DNA of 38,100 bases from CAYTEH01 sp964436765 (GCA_964436765.1 CAYTEH010000011.1:1-38100), one strand, 5' to 3'. Positions 23,145 through 31,038 are shown, counted from the first letter of the stretch. The notes: a model not told the origin generated them from the sequence alone. Program-made: numbers and translations.

Positions 23145-24284
23145 ATGACGAAAAACCAGCGTTCGTCGCCACATACCCTTGCCGCCGGCCTCGCCTTCTG
23201 CGCGGGCCTCACGGCCATGCTGGTTCTGACGTTGCCGACGCTGCGCGTTTCAGTGATGCAGTTGATGGGGGCGACCACATCGATGGGCTTCAGTACATCC
23301 CCCGGCAGTTGCGTACTCACATGGGTCGATGTCCTGGCAGGCAAAACGTGTACCACTACGTTCGTGTCCACGGGGACGGATGCGTCGGAAGCATCTTTCC
23401 AATGCGACGACGGTAACGACAATGACGGCGACGGGAAGACGGACTATCCCACGGATCCGGGTTGCACGAGCGACACCGACAACAGCGAGCGGGATCCGCA
23501 GTGCATGGACGGTCTGAATAACGATGGATACAACGGCGCGGATTATCCGACTGATCCGGGGTGCTCCTCGCCTACGGACGATAATGAAGCCGACAAGCCC
23601 CAGTGCAGTGATCGGATGGATAATAACGGCAATGGCAGAGTTGATTACCCCAACGATCCCAGCTGCACCTCGGATCGTGACAACGACGAAACCGGAAGCT
23701 CCGCCAGCACCTCAAGCGGTGCTCCTCAATGCGACGACGGTAACGACAATGACGGCGACGGGAAGACGGACTATCCCACGGATCCGGGTTGCACGAGCGA
23801 CACCGACAACAGCGAGCGGGATCCGCAGTGCATGGACGGTCTGAATAACGATGGATACAACGGCGCGGATTATCCGACTGATCCGGGGTGCTCCTCGCCT
23901 ACGGACGATAATGAAGCCGACAAGCCCCAGTGCAGTGATCGGATGGATAATAACGGCAATGGCAGAGTTGATTACCCCAACGATCCCAGCTGCACCTCGG
24001 ATCGTGACAACGACGAAACCGGAAGCTCCGCCAGCACCTCAAGCGGTGCTCCTCAATGCGACGACGGTAACGACAATGACGGCGACGGGAAGACGGACTA
24101 TCCCAGAGATACTGATTGCGCGTCTTCGACTGATGACTCGGAGGCGGCACAGCTTCATCTGGGGCCGACAACGAAATCGAATCAGTCAGGCACGCTCTGC
24201 GGCTACTGTTTGCAGCTTCAGGATGCCAAAGTTCAGCAGTACTGTACAAGCTCCGCGTTCGTGCAATCAACATGTGAAATCTGA
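23145..24284 (+). CDS. Secreted Asp/Cys-rich calcium-binding-type repeat protein
   Basis: A 379-aa protein. Signal/anchor helix (about 12-35), a short spacer, then seven repeats of about 34-42 residues of the form QC-DG-DNDGDGxxDYPxDPGC (residues about 86-330), resembling thrombospondin type 3 loops in which Asp/Asn side chains bind calcium. Ser/Thr-rich linkers separate triplets of repeats. The C-terminal part has four Cys (LCGYC...YCTSS...TCEI). At DNA level the repeats form two perfectly identical 327-nt units plus a partial third. Likely a surface or attachment protein (inference). Confidence 0.85.
   Translation: MTKNQRSSPHTLAAGLAFCAGLTAMLVLTLPTLRVSVMQLMGATTSMGFSTSPGSCVLTWVDVLAGKTCTTTFVSTGTDASEASFQCDDGNDNDGDGKTDYPTDPGCTSDTDNSERDPQCMDGLNNDGYNGADYPTDPGCSSPTDDNEADKPQCSDRMDNNGNGRVDYPNDPSCTSDRDNDETGSSASTSSGAPQCDDGNDNDGDGKTDYPTDPGCTSDTDNSERDPQCMDGLNNDGYNGADYPTDPGCSSPTDDNEADKPQCSDRMDNNGNGRVDYPNDPSCTSDRDNDETGSSASTSSGAPQCDDGNDNDGDGKTDYPRDTDCASSTDDSEAAQLHLGPTTKSNQSGTLCGYCLQLQDAKVQQYCTSSAFVQSTCEI
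23401..24107 (+). repeat. Perfect 327-bp tandem repeat (two full units and a partial third)
   Basis: Units start at 23401, 23728 and 24055. Units one and two are identical base for base by eye. The third matches for about 51 nt, to TATCCCA, then diverges. Each unit encodes 109 residues, three calcium-type repeats and one Ser/Thr linker. Confidence 0.92.
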
Positions 24285-24312
24285 TTGACATTTCGCAAAT
24301 TAACCGTAGCAT
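24285..24312 (+). promoter_or_regulatory. Kinase promoter
   Basis: Perfect -35 TTGACA (24285-24290), a 16-nt spacer and TAGCAT (24307-24312). The -10 lies 9 nt before the ATG at 24322. It overlaps the GTG at 24313, excluding that as the start codon. The -35 abuts the upstream stop codon. Confidence 0.75.
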
Positions 24313-24321
24313 GTGGGGTCG

Positions 24322-26565
24322 ATGCCGCCCAACCCAGCATCTACTGAAACTGGCATATTCGAGTCCCCAGTACTTTCTTCTGGCGAGACTGGGATTTTCA
24401 CGCCGCCAGAAGAGAAGAAGCCAGGGGCGCAAACGCTGGATATTGCAGATGCGGTTTTGGATCGGGCCAAAGTTTTGGAGCGTCTATTACCGGGCGTCGT
24501 AGGAGAATGCGCGAAGGAAGCCAGCAATGCCCAGAAAGAAGGTTCATTTGTGGACCGGTTCAGGGTTGCACTTGAGCGACATGAGCGCGTACAGAAGCTG
24601 ATCGGCAAGGAGCGAGGTATTTTGCACAGGGCGCTGACAAAGATCGTCGATCTGGGGACGCCGCAGAGCGAGCTGGAGGGGCTGATCATAGGGTCTGCCC
24701 TCGTGGGCAAGAAGATCGGAAACGGCGGTTTTGGTGATACATATGAGGCGGTCATCGATGGCAAATCGGTCGTCATCAAAGTGGACGCTCCCAAAAGCGC
24801 CTCTCCCGATGTCGTGCGGCAGGCAAGTGCGCGGTTCGTTCGTGAAGTCGAAGTGATGGAGCAGATAGACGAGGGGGTTCCAAAAATACTCGGCAAGGGG
24901 CGTTTGCGCGACGGGAAGCAGTTTTTCGTCATGGAGCGCATCCATGGTCATACATTGCACGACATTCTGCGGTGTTCGGATGGCGAGCCGCTGCCTCCCC
25001 GATTTGCAAACGATGTACTCGCTCTTGTAGCACGCTTGCTCACTGTTCTGCATAAAAAGGGCATTTCGCATCGTGACATCAAACCCCAGAACATCATGAT
25101 CGATCATCAAGGCCGTCCGTACCTCATCGATTTCGGTTTCGGAAAGGCGCTTGAGGGAATGACCGTGAACGATCTCACCGCGTCGGGACAAATGATGGGA
25201 ACGCCGGACTACATGTCTCCTGAGCAGGTGGAGGATTCGAGCACGGCAACCACCGATTCCGACAACTACAGCCTGGGTATTCTGGCCTATAAGCTGCATG
25301 AAGGGCAGTTGCCGTTTGCGGGCGACACGATACCGGAAATACTTGCAAAGAGACTGAGTCCACCGCCTCCTATGCAGAAATGCTCAGATGCCAAAACTCA
25401 GAGGACTATCGTCGGTTTGCTGGAGAGGAATCCGGATCTGCGCAAGAAATCGGAGGACGCTGGAAGGAATTTCTTCGATCAATCATCCTTCGCTTCAAAA
25501 AATGGCGGCCGGTATAAAACGTACAATGATTTTTTGAACGCTCTCCACGCGAACCTGAAAATTGCGATGCCAGATTCCTTTCCGGAGGAACATGCGGTTC
25601 ATCTGGGGGCAATTGAAGTGGCCTCTGCTGAGTTCATTCATCTGTATCATAAAAACAGGCAGCATTCGCTTTCATCCGCCCCCTCCAAGTACTCTTTGCC
25701 GCGGATTGCAGGCGGTTCTGCAGGAGTATTGGCGTTCACCCTTGCTGTAGGCGCAGTGGTGGCAATGATGTTTCGAGACGGAGGGGGAGGGGAGGGCGAC
25801 AGTCCAATTCCGGCTCAAGTAAAGCCCGTCGATCCCGATCCGCTCAAGCAGGCCGACAGCGGCCTGGGAAAAAAGGATAACAACGGCGCAGTGATTCCAC
25901 CGAAAATTACTCCGGAAAAACTGCCGAAGAAGCAGGGTATTTTGCAGGCAGCCAAATCTCCAAAAGGCTGGTCGTATTCGCTGACGCTGGGAGAGGGACT
26001 TCCTCCTGTGGAGTATCCGCGCGACAAGGGGCAGCACTACGAGAGGTTCATAGGCAAGACAAAGGAGCCAGCCGGCTCAAGCATGATGTATGACAAGGAA
26101 TTTTTGGCTCAAATGGAGGGAGTGTCCCCGGACGAATTGCCTGATTACATGACCAAGGACATTTTGGGCAAAGAAGTGGAGGTCATCGCTCATAAGTATT
26201 TTGCGTCGGGTCATCCGGACCGTCCCGCCCTTTTCATTACGAATAAAGCACTGATTCTTCCGGATCTTCGGAAAAAAGAAGATCGCGCGGAGGGCGATCC
26301 TGAAACAGTTGCCTTCGCAGATGACGAGTTCGTGAATATGCGCATAGTGCAGGCGTGCTCAAGCAAGGATAGAGAGGGTCGAGAGAAAGGTATCTATTCG
26401 TTTGAGGCACGTCGTGATCATCCGGTCTATCAGGCCTTCTTTTCCCTGTGTCCTTTGGAGGGTATTAACACACTGCCCGGTGGCAACACATCCGGCTCGC
26501 GTCGCGCTCCCGGATGGCTGCTGAACGCTTGGAGGGGAAACCTTGATACGTTTAAGCACAAATAG
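24322..26565 (+). CDS. Transmembrane Ser/Thr protein kinase with a novel C-terminal domain
   Basis: A 747-aa Hanks-type kinase. The N-terminal tail has two similar motifs, TETGIFESP and GETGIFTPP. A helical region (about 35-115) precedes the kinase domain: GNGGFG loop (133-138), Lys of VVIKVD, HRDIKPQN (about 250-257), DFG (about 270-272) and GTPDYMSPEQ. A membrane helix lies at about 466-484. The extracytoplasmic part starts with a Pro/Lys linker and ends in a domain of roughly 200 residues with no PASTA or other recognised repeat. The family phosphorylates envelope or division proteins; the external domain presumably senses a ligand (inference). Confidence 0.92.
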   Translation: MPPNPASTETGIFESPVLSSGETGIFTPPEEKKPGAQTLDIADAVLDRAKVLERLLPGVVGECAKEASNAQKEGSFVDRFRVALERHERVQKLIGKERGILHRALTKIVDLGTPQSELEGLIIGSALVGKKIGNGGFGDTYEAVIDGKSVVIKVDAPKSASPDVVRQASARFVREVEVMEQIDEGVPKILGKGRLRDGKQFFVMERIHGHTLHDILRCSDGEPLPPRFANDVLALVARLLTVLHKKGISHRDIKPQNIMIDHQGRPYLIDFGFGKALEGMTVNDLTASGQMMGTPDYMSPEQVEDSSTATTDSDNYSLGILAYKLHEGQLPFAGDTIPEILAKRLSPPPPMQKCSDAKTQRTIVGLLERNPDLRKKSEDAGRNFFDQSSFASKNGGRYKTYNDFLNALHANLKIAMPDSFPEEHAVHLGAIEVASAEFIHLYHKNRQHSLSSAPSKYSLPRIAGGSAGVLAFTLAVGAVVAMMFRDGGGGEGDSPIPAQVKPVDPDPLKQADSGLGKKDNNGAVIPPKITPEKLPKKQGILQAAKSPKGWSYSLTLGEGLPPVEYPRDKGQHYERFIGKTKEPAGSSMMYDKEFLAQMEGVSPDELPDYMTKDILGKEVEVIAHKYFASGHPDRPALFITNKALILPDLRKKEDRAEGDPETVAFADDEFVNMRIVQACSSKDREGREKGIYSFEARRDHPVYQAFFSLCPLEGINTLPGGNTSGSRRAPGWLLNAWRGNLDTFKHK

Positions 26566-26571
26566 TCCTGC

Positions 26572-27282
26572 TCAAGTGTTTTCCTTCCGTATCACCCCCG
26601 CAATCTCCTTCGCTCTGTCGCGGTGCACGCCGTGGCGGACGCCTTTATAGAGGTGCAACGTGCTGCCCTCGATTTCTTTGTGCATCACTTTGGCATCTGC
26701 GACGGGCGTCATGCCGTCCTCGGTGCCCCAGAAGATGTCGGTGGGGACTTTTACGTGTGCGAGGAGCGGGCGCAGGTCCTCGCCTGTGACGCGGATGAGC
26801 GTCTGGCGCATCATGGGGCTGGCCTTCTCGTAGTCGTGCACGCGCACGAGCTTGTAGAGCAGTTTTTTGCCCAGTGGTTCCAGCAGGCGCGCGCCCGGCA
26901 GCGACAGGAAGAACTTGCCGCTTTTGGCGAGCGTGAGGCCGATGATGCGCTTCAGGTGCCGCGGCCGCTTGATGCCTGCCGAGGCGCACAGGAACAGCCG
27001 CTTGATGGGCAGGCTTTTGCGGGTTACAAGCTTGAGCGCGATGCGGCCGCCGTGCGAGTGCCCGAGCAGCCAGAAGGGCCCGTGGATGTTGCGGCGGGCG
27101 TAGTCCTCCACCCAGTCGGCATAATCATCGTTGGTCCAGGGACTCCTCGGTTCCGGCTCATCTCCAAAGCCGGGCAGGTCGGGCGCGAGCACCGAGATGC
27201 TCGACCCCTCCAGCGCCCTGCGGAGCTCCGTGAATGACTCTTTACTTCCTCCCCAGCCGTGCAAACACAACAATACCTTCAT
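26572..27282 (-). CDS. Alpha/beta hydrolase
   Basis: A 236-aa protein. The N-terminal oxyanion segment LHGWGGSKESF, nucleophile elbow GHSHGG (Ser about 95), acid WGTEDGMTP (Asp about 190) and His in VRHGVH (about 217) form a full catalytic triad. Related to carboxylesterase/BioH-like enzymes; substrate unknown. No signal peptide. A near-copy of its first 25 nt lies 65 nt upstream, creating a 22-codon leader frame that ends in an ATGA overlap with this gene's start. Confidence 0.9.
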   Translation of the reverse strand: MKVLLCLHGWGGSKESFTELRRALEGSSISVLAPDLPGFGDEPEPRSPWTNDDYADWVEDYARRNIHGPFWLLGHSHGGRIALKLVTRKSLPIKRLFLCASAGIKRPRHLKRIIGLTLAKSGKFFLSLPGARLLEPLGKKLLYKLVRVHDYEKASPMMRQTLIRVTGEDLRPLLAHVKVPTDIFWGTEDGMTPVADAKVMHKEIEGSTLHLYKGVRHGVHRDRAKEIAGVIRKENT

Positions 27283-27298
27283 TGTGATAATGATAGAG

Positions 27299-27347
27299 TG
27301 TCATCCTGAGCCTGTCGAAGGACGTGCATGCACAACAGTGCCTTCAT
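27299..27347 (-). repeat. Dispersed TGTCATCCTGAGC repeat next to a duplicated gene start
   Basis: TGTCATCCTGAG-CCTGTCGAAGGA (27299-27322) belongs to the family also seen at 35861. It adjoins 27323-27347, which matches the hydrolase 5' end (27258-27282) at 21 of 25 bases. Together they read as a short frame MKALLCMH... that stops at the hydrolase ATG. Confidence 0.75.
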
Positions 27348-27543
27348 GGACACAGTGTGCAGGAGTATGTCGTGGTTTTTGTCCGACTTTTTATCGTACG
27401 CAAGCGGTTCCGATCCACTGCACATGAAGTTCTCTTGTCTTTCTGTCTGCAGAGGATTGTCATGGGCGAATCGCTCATTCGCAGCATCGTGCGCATGATT
27501 GTGCTGCGAGGGCGGATGGGCTTCTCTCTTTTCTTTTTTTCTG

Positions 27544-27550
27544 AAGGAGG
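27544..27550 (+). promoter_or_regulatory. Strong Shine-Dalgarno
   Basis: AAGGAGG, 6 nt before the ATG at 27557. It is one of only two strong ribosome-binding sites noticed in the window and selects ATG over the GTG at 27554. Confidence 0.85.
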
Positions 27551-27556
27551 TTCGTG

Positions 27557-28135
27557 ATGGATCAGGAAAAGCAGGATCTGTTTTTCGGAGCCCTGTACAC
27601 GGGCGGGATCATTGTGTTGTTCCTGCTTGTGTGGGTTCTCTGGATCTGTCGCCGGAGCAAAGGCGCCGGGAGCCGCGTCGCTCCCATCCTGCGGGCCGCG
27701 CGAGCGGCCACGAAGGCGGCGCCCAGGCGCTGGTCCCGGTCACGTCCGGGTATCGACAAAGACCTGGAGAAAGGGAATTTCTCCTTCTGCACCGAGGACG
27801 GTGCACTCAAAGGAAGTTTTCTGTCCAAGGGCCTCTCGGCGACTCTGGTACTGGAGTACCGCGGCTCGCTCCTGAAGATGGGGTTCCGGGAGGGAAAGCT
27901 GATCGGCATGACGCTCGATCAGGAGGATTTCGACGGGGACCATTGGGAGGTGCGTTGCAACGCGCCCCTGGCACGTCATCTGCTCGACGATGTCCGTGGA
28001 GCCGTGGGCTTCATGGTCGTACGCGAGGAGGTCGTGCCAAAAGCCTATTCCAAGGAAGCTGAACAGCGCCGCAAGGCGAAGGAGGAAGCCGACCGGACAC
28101 CGCCCAAAACGAAGCGCAAGAAGCGCGATGCGTAA
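27557..28135 (+). CDS. Single-pass membrane protein with a PilZ-like or unknown cytoplasmic domain
   Basis: A 192-aa protein. One N-terminal membrane helix (about 10-30, ALYTGGIIVLFLLVWVLWIC), a basic Arg-rich linker, a predicted beta-rich domain of about 100 residues (FSFCTEDGALKGSFL...WEVRCNAPL) and a Lys-rich charged tail ending KTKRKKRDA. No family is identified with confidence; a PilZ-like barrel is only a guess. Followed by a terminator. Confidence 0.7.
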   Translation: MDQEKQDLFFGALYTGGIIVLFLLVWVLWICRRSKGAGSRVAPILRAARAATKAAPRRWSRSRPGIDKDLEKGNFSFCTEDGALKGSFLSKGLSATLVLEYRGSLLKMGFREGKLIGMTLDQEDFDGDHWEVRCNAPLARHLLDDVRGAVGFMVVREEVVPKAYSKEAEQRRKAKEEADRTPPKTKRKKRDA

Positions 28136-28209
28136 GGGCACACCGCGTCAGATGGCCATACCAGCTATCATTATCTTTTCTACGTTTGACGCACGGTGCC
28201 GGAGCGACG

Positions 28210-28240
28210 ACCGCAGGCGTTCACTCGTCTGCGGTTTTTT
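28210..28240 (+). terminator. Rho-independent terminator
   Basis: ACCGCAG (28210-28216) and CTGCGGT (28229-28235) with a 12-nt loop and a six-T run. Confidence 0.85.
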
Positions 28241-28352
28241 GCCAGCACTTGTTTTACAACGTTTGGGCGCTGTTTTACTCTCCCCGTAAGAGGTGTGCCA
28301 TGTTCGTGTCCTACACAGTACCGCTCGTTGCGGCTTTATCCGTTACCCCCTT

Positions 28353-29162
28353 ATGCGTATGAAAAAGCTCTTCGCAGCATCGGCCATGGTGCTGTCCGTC
28401 GCTCTCGGCACACAGGTCTTTGCACAAAGCTCGTCCTCGTCGAGCTCGGTGTCGTCGTCCAGCACGTCCAGTGTCAGTTCCTCCAGCGTCGCTTCCAGCG
28501 TCAGCTCGGCTTCATCCGTCTCCAGCGCTGCCTCCAGTGTCAGCAGCAGCAGCTCGGTGACCTCATCCAGCAGCTCGCGCTCGTCGTCCTCCTCCAGCAG
28601 TTCCGTGCCCCCGTCTTCGGCAGGGTGCATGGCGGCAGCCATCACTGCCAAGCAGTCGGCCATGGCCAAGGCTCAGGCGGACCTGGGCACCCGCATGCTC
28701 GCCGCACGCACCGCCCACAGGGCAGCCCTGGTAGCGGCCTTTGCCATGGAAAACGGCTCCGCACGCCAGGCGGCCATCCGCGCCGCAGGCAGCGCCTTCC
28801 GCACGGCCAACACCGATGCGCGCGTCAAATTCCATGCCGAGATCAAGGCGACCGTCGGTGGTTTCACGACGTCCATCCGCCAGTGCCATCCGGTTCCCCA
28901 GACCAATTGGACCGTCCCCCTGCCCACACGGAAGCGGGAAGGGAAGGATGACAACGGCATGCGCATGGGCGAATTCAAAAAGGTGATGACCGAGACCCGG
29001 ACGAGCGGCAACGGCAGCGCCAGCGCCACGTCCGTCATCGATATCAATGTCGGTACGAGCAACTCCGTCAACGTGGATACCGATGAGGATATCAACGAGT
29101 ACGTCAAAGCGCTCATCAAGACCAAGGTGAACCCGAGCATGCGCGCCAAAATGGGTTGGTAA
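28353..29162 (+). CDS. Secreted Ser-rich protein
   Basis: A 269-aa protein. The signal peptide MRMKKLFAASAMVLSVALG ends near VFAQ. About 65 residues of almost pure Ser with Val/Ala/Thr follow, then a helical Ala-rich domain (about 90-165) with two Cys that could form a disulfide, and a C-terminal segment with a VIDINVGTSNSV strand. The Ser tract is encoded by varied TCC/AGC/TCG codons, suggesting selection for the residue rather than slippage. Probably a stalk-like, possibly glycosylated surface protein (inference). An ATG at 28359 is an alternative start. Confidence 0.8.
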   Translation: MRMKKLFAASAMVLSVALGTQVFAQSSSSSSSVSSSSTSSVSSSSVASSVSSASSVSSAASSVSSSSSVTSSSSSRSSSSSSSSVPPSSAGCMAAAITAKQSAMAKAQADLGTRMLAARTAHRAALVAAFAMENGSARQAAIRAAGSAFRTANTDARVKFHAEIKATVGGFTTSIRQCHPVPQTNWTVPLPTRKREGKDDNGMRMGEFKKVMTETRTSGNGSASATSVIDINVGTSNSVNVDTDEDINEYVKALIKTKVNPSMRAKMGW

Positions 29163-29178
29163 TCAGGCTCCAACAAGA

Positions 29179-29207
29179 ACGCGGTCCCGCGAGGGGCCGC
29201 GTTTTTT
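29179..29207 (+). terminator. Rho-independent terminator
   Basis: ACGCGG(T)CCC-gcga-GGGGCCGCGT followed by six T. It ends the Ser-rich gene. Confidence 0.88.
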
Positions 29208-29212
29208 GCATG

Positions 29213-29245
29213 CAAAAAAAATGCGAGAGACAGGATGTCTCTCGC
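29213..29245 (-). terminator. Rho-independent terminator (minus strand)
   Basis: Perfect 10-bp stem GCGAGAGACA-gga-TGTCTCTCGC (29223-29245), with an eight-base A-run (29214-29221) that is a T-run on the minus strand. It serves the gene at 29273-29518. Confidence 0.9.
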
Positions 29246-29272
29246 CTGGCCCATTCAGCGAATGGACCTTGT

Positions 29273-29518
29273 CTATTCGTACCACTCGAGGAGCACATCG
29301 AGTGGGTACCCCGGCCACCGTCCCTGGTTGCCGATGTAGTAGAGATGGAGCCCGATCATCATGGCGGCGGCCGCGATGAGTGGGACTCCTACCACGATCC
29401 ATGCTCGGCCGACGCTCGGCGTCCGGTTATCGCTCTCCGGCATGCAGTTTGTGCCGAAGTGCGCTGCCATCAGCAGCCAACCGGCTGCTAACATCCAGAA
29501 TCCGACGATTTCAACCAT
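29273..29518 (-). CDS. Small two-helix membrane protein
   Basis: An 81-aa protein with two hydrophobic segments (about 4-20, IVGFWMLAAGWLLMAAH, and 41-60, WIVVGVPLIAAAAMMIGL) and a Trp/Pro-rich C-terminus. The start is fixed by a strong Shine-Dalgarno, AAAGGAG at 29531-29525, 6 nt upstream of the ATG. Own terminator downstream. Family unknown. Confidence 0.75.
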   Translation of the reverse strand: MVEIVGFWMLAAGWLLMAAHFGTNCMPESDNRTPSVGRAWIVVGVPLIAAAAMMIGLHLYYIGNQGRWPGYPLDVLLEWYE

Positions 29519-29534
29519 CACAATCTCCTTTCGG

Positions 29535-29815
29535 GGTTTGAATGAACAGACGCCCCTATTTTCGGCATAGGAAAGAGGAAAACCAGACCTAAGGACCCTT
29601 GCTTTTTTTAAGGAAATATGCACACTGCTCTGTTTGCAGTAGTCGCGCCCCGGTCAACGCCTTTGCGGCACGCGCAGACCGGGACACACTGAGCCGCCAG
29701 CGAGGGGCGAGGCGGGGATGGCACTCGGATTGCGCCATATGGAAGCGTTTTTATTGCTATTGGCATATTGGCAACCGGCCCCCGGATGTGGGATACTGGG
29801 ATGTCAGTAATTTGT
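29535..29815. other. Non-coding gap before the tRNA-Met region
   Basis: About 280 nt with no convincing gene. It contains imperfect GC-rich inverted repeats (CCCGGTC near 29650 and GACCGGG near 29683, and GCCGCC/GGCGGG) that could be a small structured RNA. No known RNA family was recognised. Confidence 0.4.
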
Positions 29816-29834
29816 GCCACTGTGGCTCAGTTGG
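29816..29834 (+). repeat. Near-copy of the tRNA-Met 5' end fused to a GC hairpin
   Basis: The first 19 nt of tRNA-Met (29919-29937) recur here with one difference (GTGGCTC for GTAGCTC), breaking at the D-loop GG. The sequence continues CC and into TCCGCC-ga-GGCGGA, then GTGAAAAAAGAG. Same design as before tRNA-Arg at 1445-1463. Confidence 0.85.
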
Positions 29835-29918
29835 CCGCGTCGATCCGCCGAGGCGGAGAGACACGCAGTGAAAAAAGAGCTCGGTTAAGAATCGTTCATT
29901 CCAGAATATGTCAGGTAT

Positions 29919-29994
29919 GCCACTGTAGCTCAGTTGGTAGAGCACGGGACTCATAAGCCCGGGGTCGCCGGTTCAATCCCGGCCGGTGGCACCA
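29919..29994 (+). tRNA. tRNA-Met (anticodon CAT)
   Basis: The acceptor GCCACTG pairs with CGGTGGC, the anticodon loop is CTCATAA (CAT), the T-loop is TTCAATC, and discriminator A is followed by encoded CCA. The base pair closing the anticodon loop is an A/G mismatch. The full acceptor pairing at position 1 argues for elongator tRNA-Met or a tRNA-Ile2 read after lysidine modification, rather than initiator; which one cannot be decided here. Confidence 0.9.
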
Positions 29995-30069
29995 TTTTGC
30001 CCACATTGCTAGTGGTTGAGCTTGCACCCGGTTGGGTGTTTTTGAAAGTAGCAGGGGCAAAATGGTGCC
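29988..30069. repeat. Inverted copy of the tRNA-Met 3' end
   Basis: GGCACCATTTTGCCC (29988-30002, spanning the tRNA 3' terminus) recurs as its exact reverse complement at 30055-30069. The terminator hairpin lies between the arms. Confidence 0.85.
30025..30043 (+). terminator. Terminator after tRNA-Met
   Basis: CACCC-ggtt-GGGTG followed by TTTTT, about 30 nt after the tRNA. Confidence 0.8.
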
Positions 30070-30352
30070 CTCCATTTCATTGGGAGGAGGGCCTCCCAAC
30101 CCCTCCCGTGGAAGCTGCACTTCGTTCGGAACCGTGATTAGTTTCCTTGTTCGCCAACGTATGAACTGCGTCGGTGGGAGTCTTGGCCGGTCACGCCATC
30201 CGTCACTCCCTTCCTCTCTCATTCGTCGCGACGCCCTCCTACTTGGTGCAATCACTCTCTTCGCAGTAGTTCTTCATGAGGCGGAGGACCTTCCCGGCTG
30301 CGTCCAGCGAGGATTGTCATTGTTGGCATTTTTAGTACCATGACTGCCTTTT
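30070..30352. other. Non-coding gap between tRNA-Met and the small gene at 30363
   Basis: About 280 nt. A GC-rich part with GGGAGG/CCTCCC inverted repeats (about 30080-30110) is followed by unremarkable sequence. No convincing gene or known RNA seen. Confidence 0.4.
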
Positions 30353-30358
30353 TATAGT
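30353..30358 (+). promoter_or_regulatory. -10 box 4 nt before the start codon
   Basis: TATAGT (30353-30358) precedes the ATG at 30363 by 4 nt. A start site 5-7 nt downstream of the -10 would be at or just inside the ATG. The -35 is unclear. Confidence 0.5.
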
Positions 30359-30362
30359 CTGT

Positions 30363-30620
30363 ATGGGTATTACGAAGAAAGATGCGGCACTGCATGCTAT
30401 TGGACACTATGCGCCGGAAATCGAACGTGGATTGGCGGCAGAGGTTCCGAACTGGCCAGCCATCGACAAGATGTTACTGAGCGTGCGATTCGCCATTGCC
30501 ATCCTGCAAAGTGATGTGCCGCCTCCGTCGGGCAATGCAGACGATGTGATGGAGTATCTCAGGCTCGCGAAGGCACTGGCCGATGAAACCGCAGGGCCGG
30601 TACCAGAGAAGAGGGTCTAA
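30363..30620 (+). CDS. Hypothetical small soluble protein, 85 aa
   Basis: MGITKKDAAL start, predicted helical, with a Pro/Gly loop near DVPPPSG and no signal peptide. No family recognised. Its stop overlaps the converging DoxX-like gene by 4 nt. Confidence 0.6.
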   Translation: MGITKKDAALHAIGHYAPEIERGLAAEVPNWPAIDKMLLSVRFAIAILQSDVPPPSGNADDVMEYLRLAKALADETAGPVPEKRV

Positions 30621-30991
30621 GCAGTGACGGGGTGCTTTTGTTCGTGAAGCAACAGCAGTAGTGCCACTGCCGCGAGCAGCAGGCCCATATCGCGGATGCC
30701 CACATCGTTGATCCCCACCTGCATCAAGACGGCGATCAAATGCAGGATGACGAAGATCGTGCCCAGAATCCGAACCAGGCGGTGGGGGACCAGCAGCATC
30801 ACGGCCATGCCCACCTCGCTTGCGCCGACGATCGTGATCCAGACAGTCTTGTCCATGCCCAGCAGACCGTCCATCCAGAGTGGCAGGAACCCCACCCAGA
30901 GGATGGGATTGAGGAATTTATCGATGCCGAACCAGCCGAAAACCAGCACGAGGGCGGCGATGAGAATCCAGATGGGGTAGTTGCGGTTCAT
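30617..30991 (-). CDS. DoxX-like small membrane protein
   Basis: A 124-aa protein with four membrane helices (about 5-20, 30-45, 50-75, 95-118) and the pattern FGIDKFLNPILWVGFLP typical of the DoxX/DUF417-like family, which is implicated in redox or thiol stress at the membrane. Assignment is by overall pattern only. The ATG at 30991 is preferred over the GTG at 31000. Confidence 0.65.
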   Translation of the reverse strand: MNRNYPIWILIAALVLVFGWFGIDKFLNPILWVGFLPLWMDGLLGMDKTVWITIVGASEVGMAVMLLVPHRLVRILGTIFVILHLIAVLMQVGINDVGIRDMGLLLAAVALLLLLHEQKHPVTA

Positions 30992-31038
30992 AGGCGGCAC
31001 AGCCTACCATGGGGCAGATAGTTCTTCCCTTTATTCTC

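Noticed and set aside
23401..24107. CRISPR array
   Set aside because: The repeat is a 327-bp coding unit with no spacers; it encodes protein repeats.
24313..24321. GTG start for the kinase
   Set aside because: Abuts the -10 box and lies upstream of the predicted transcription start.
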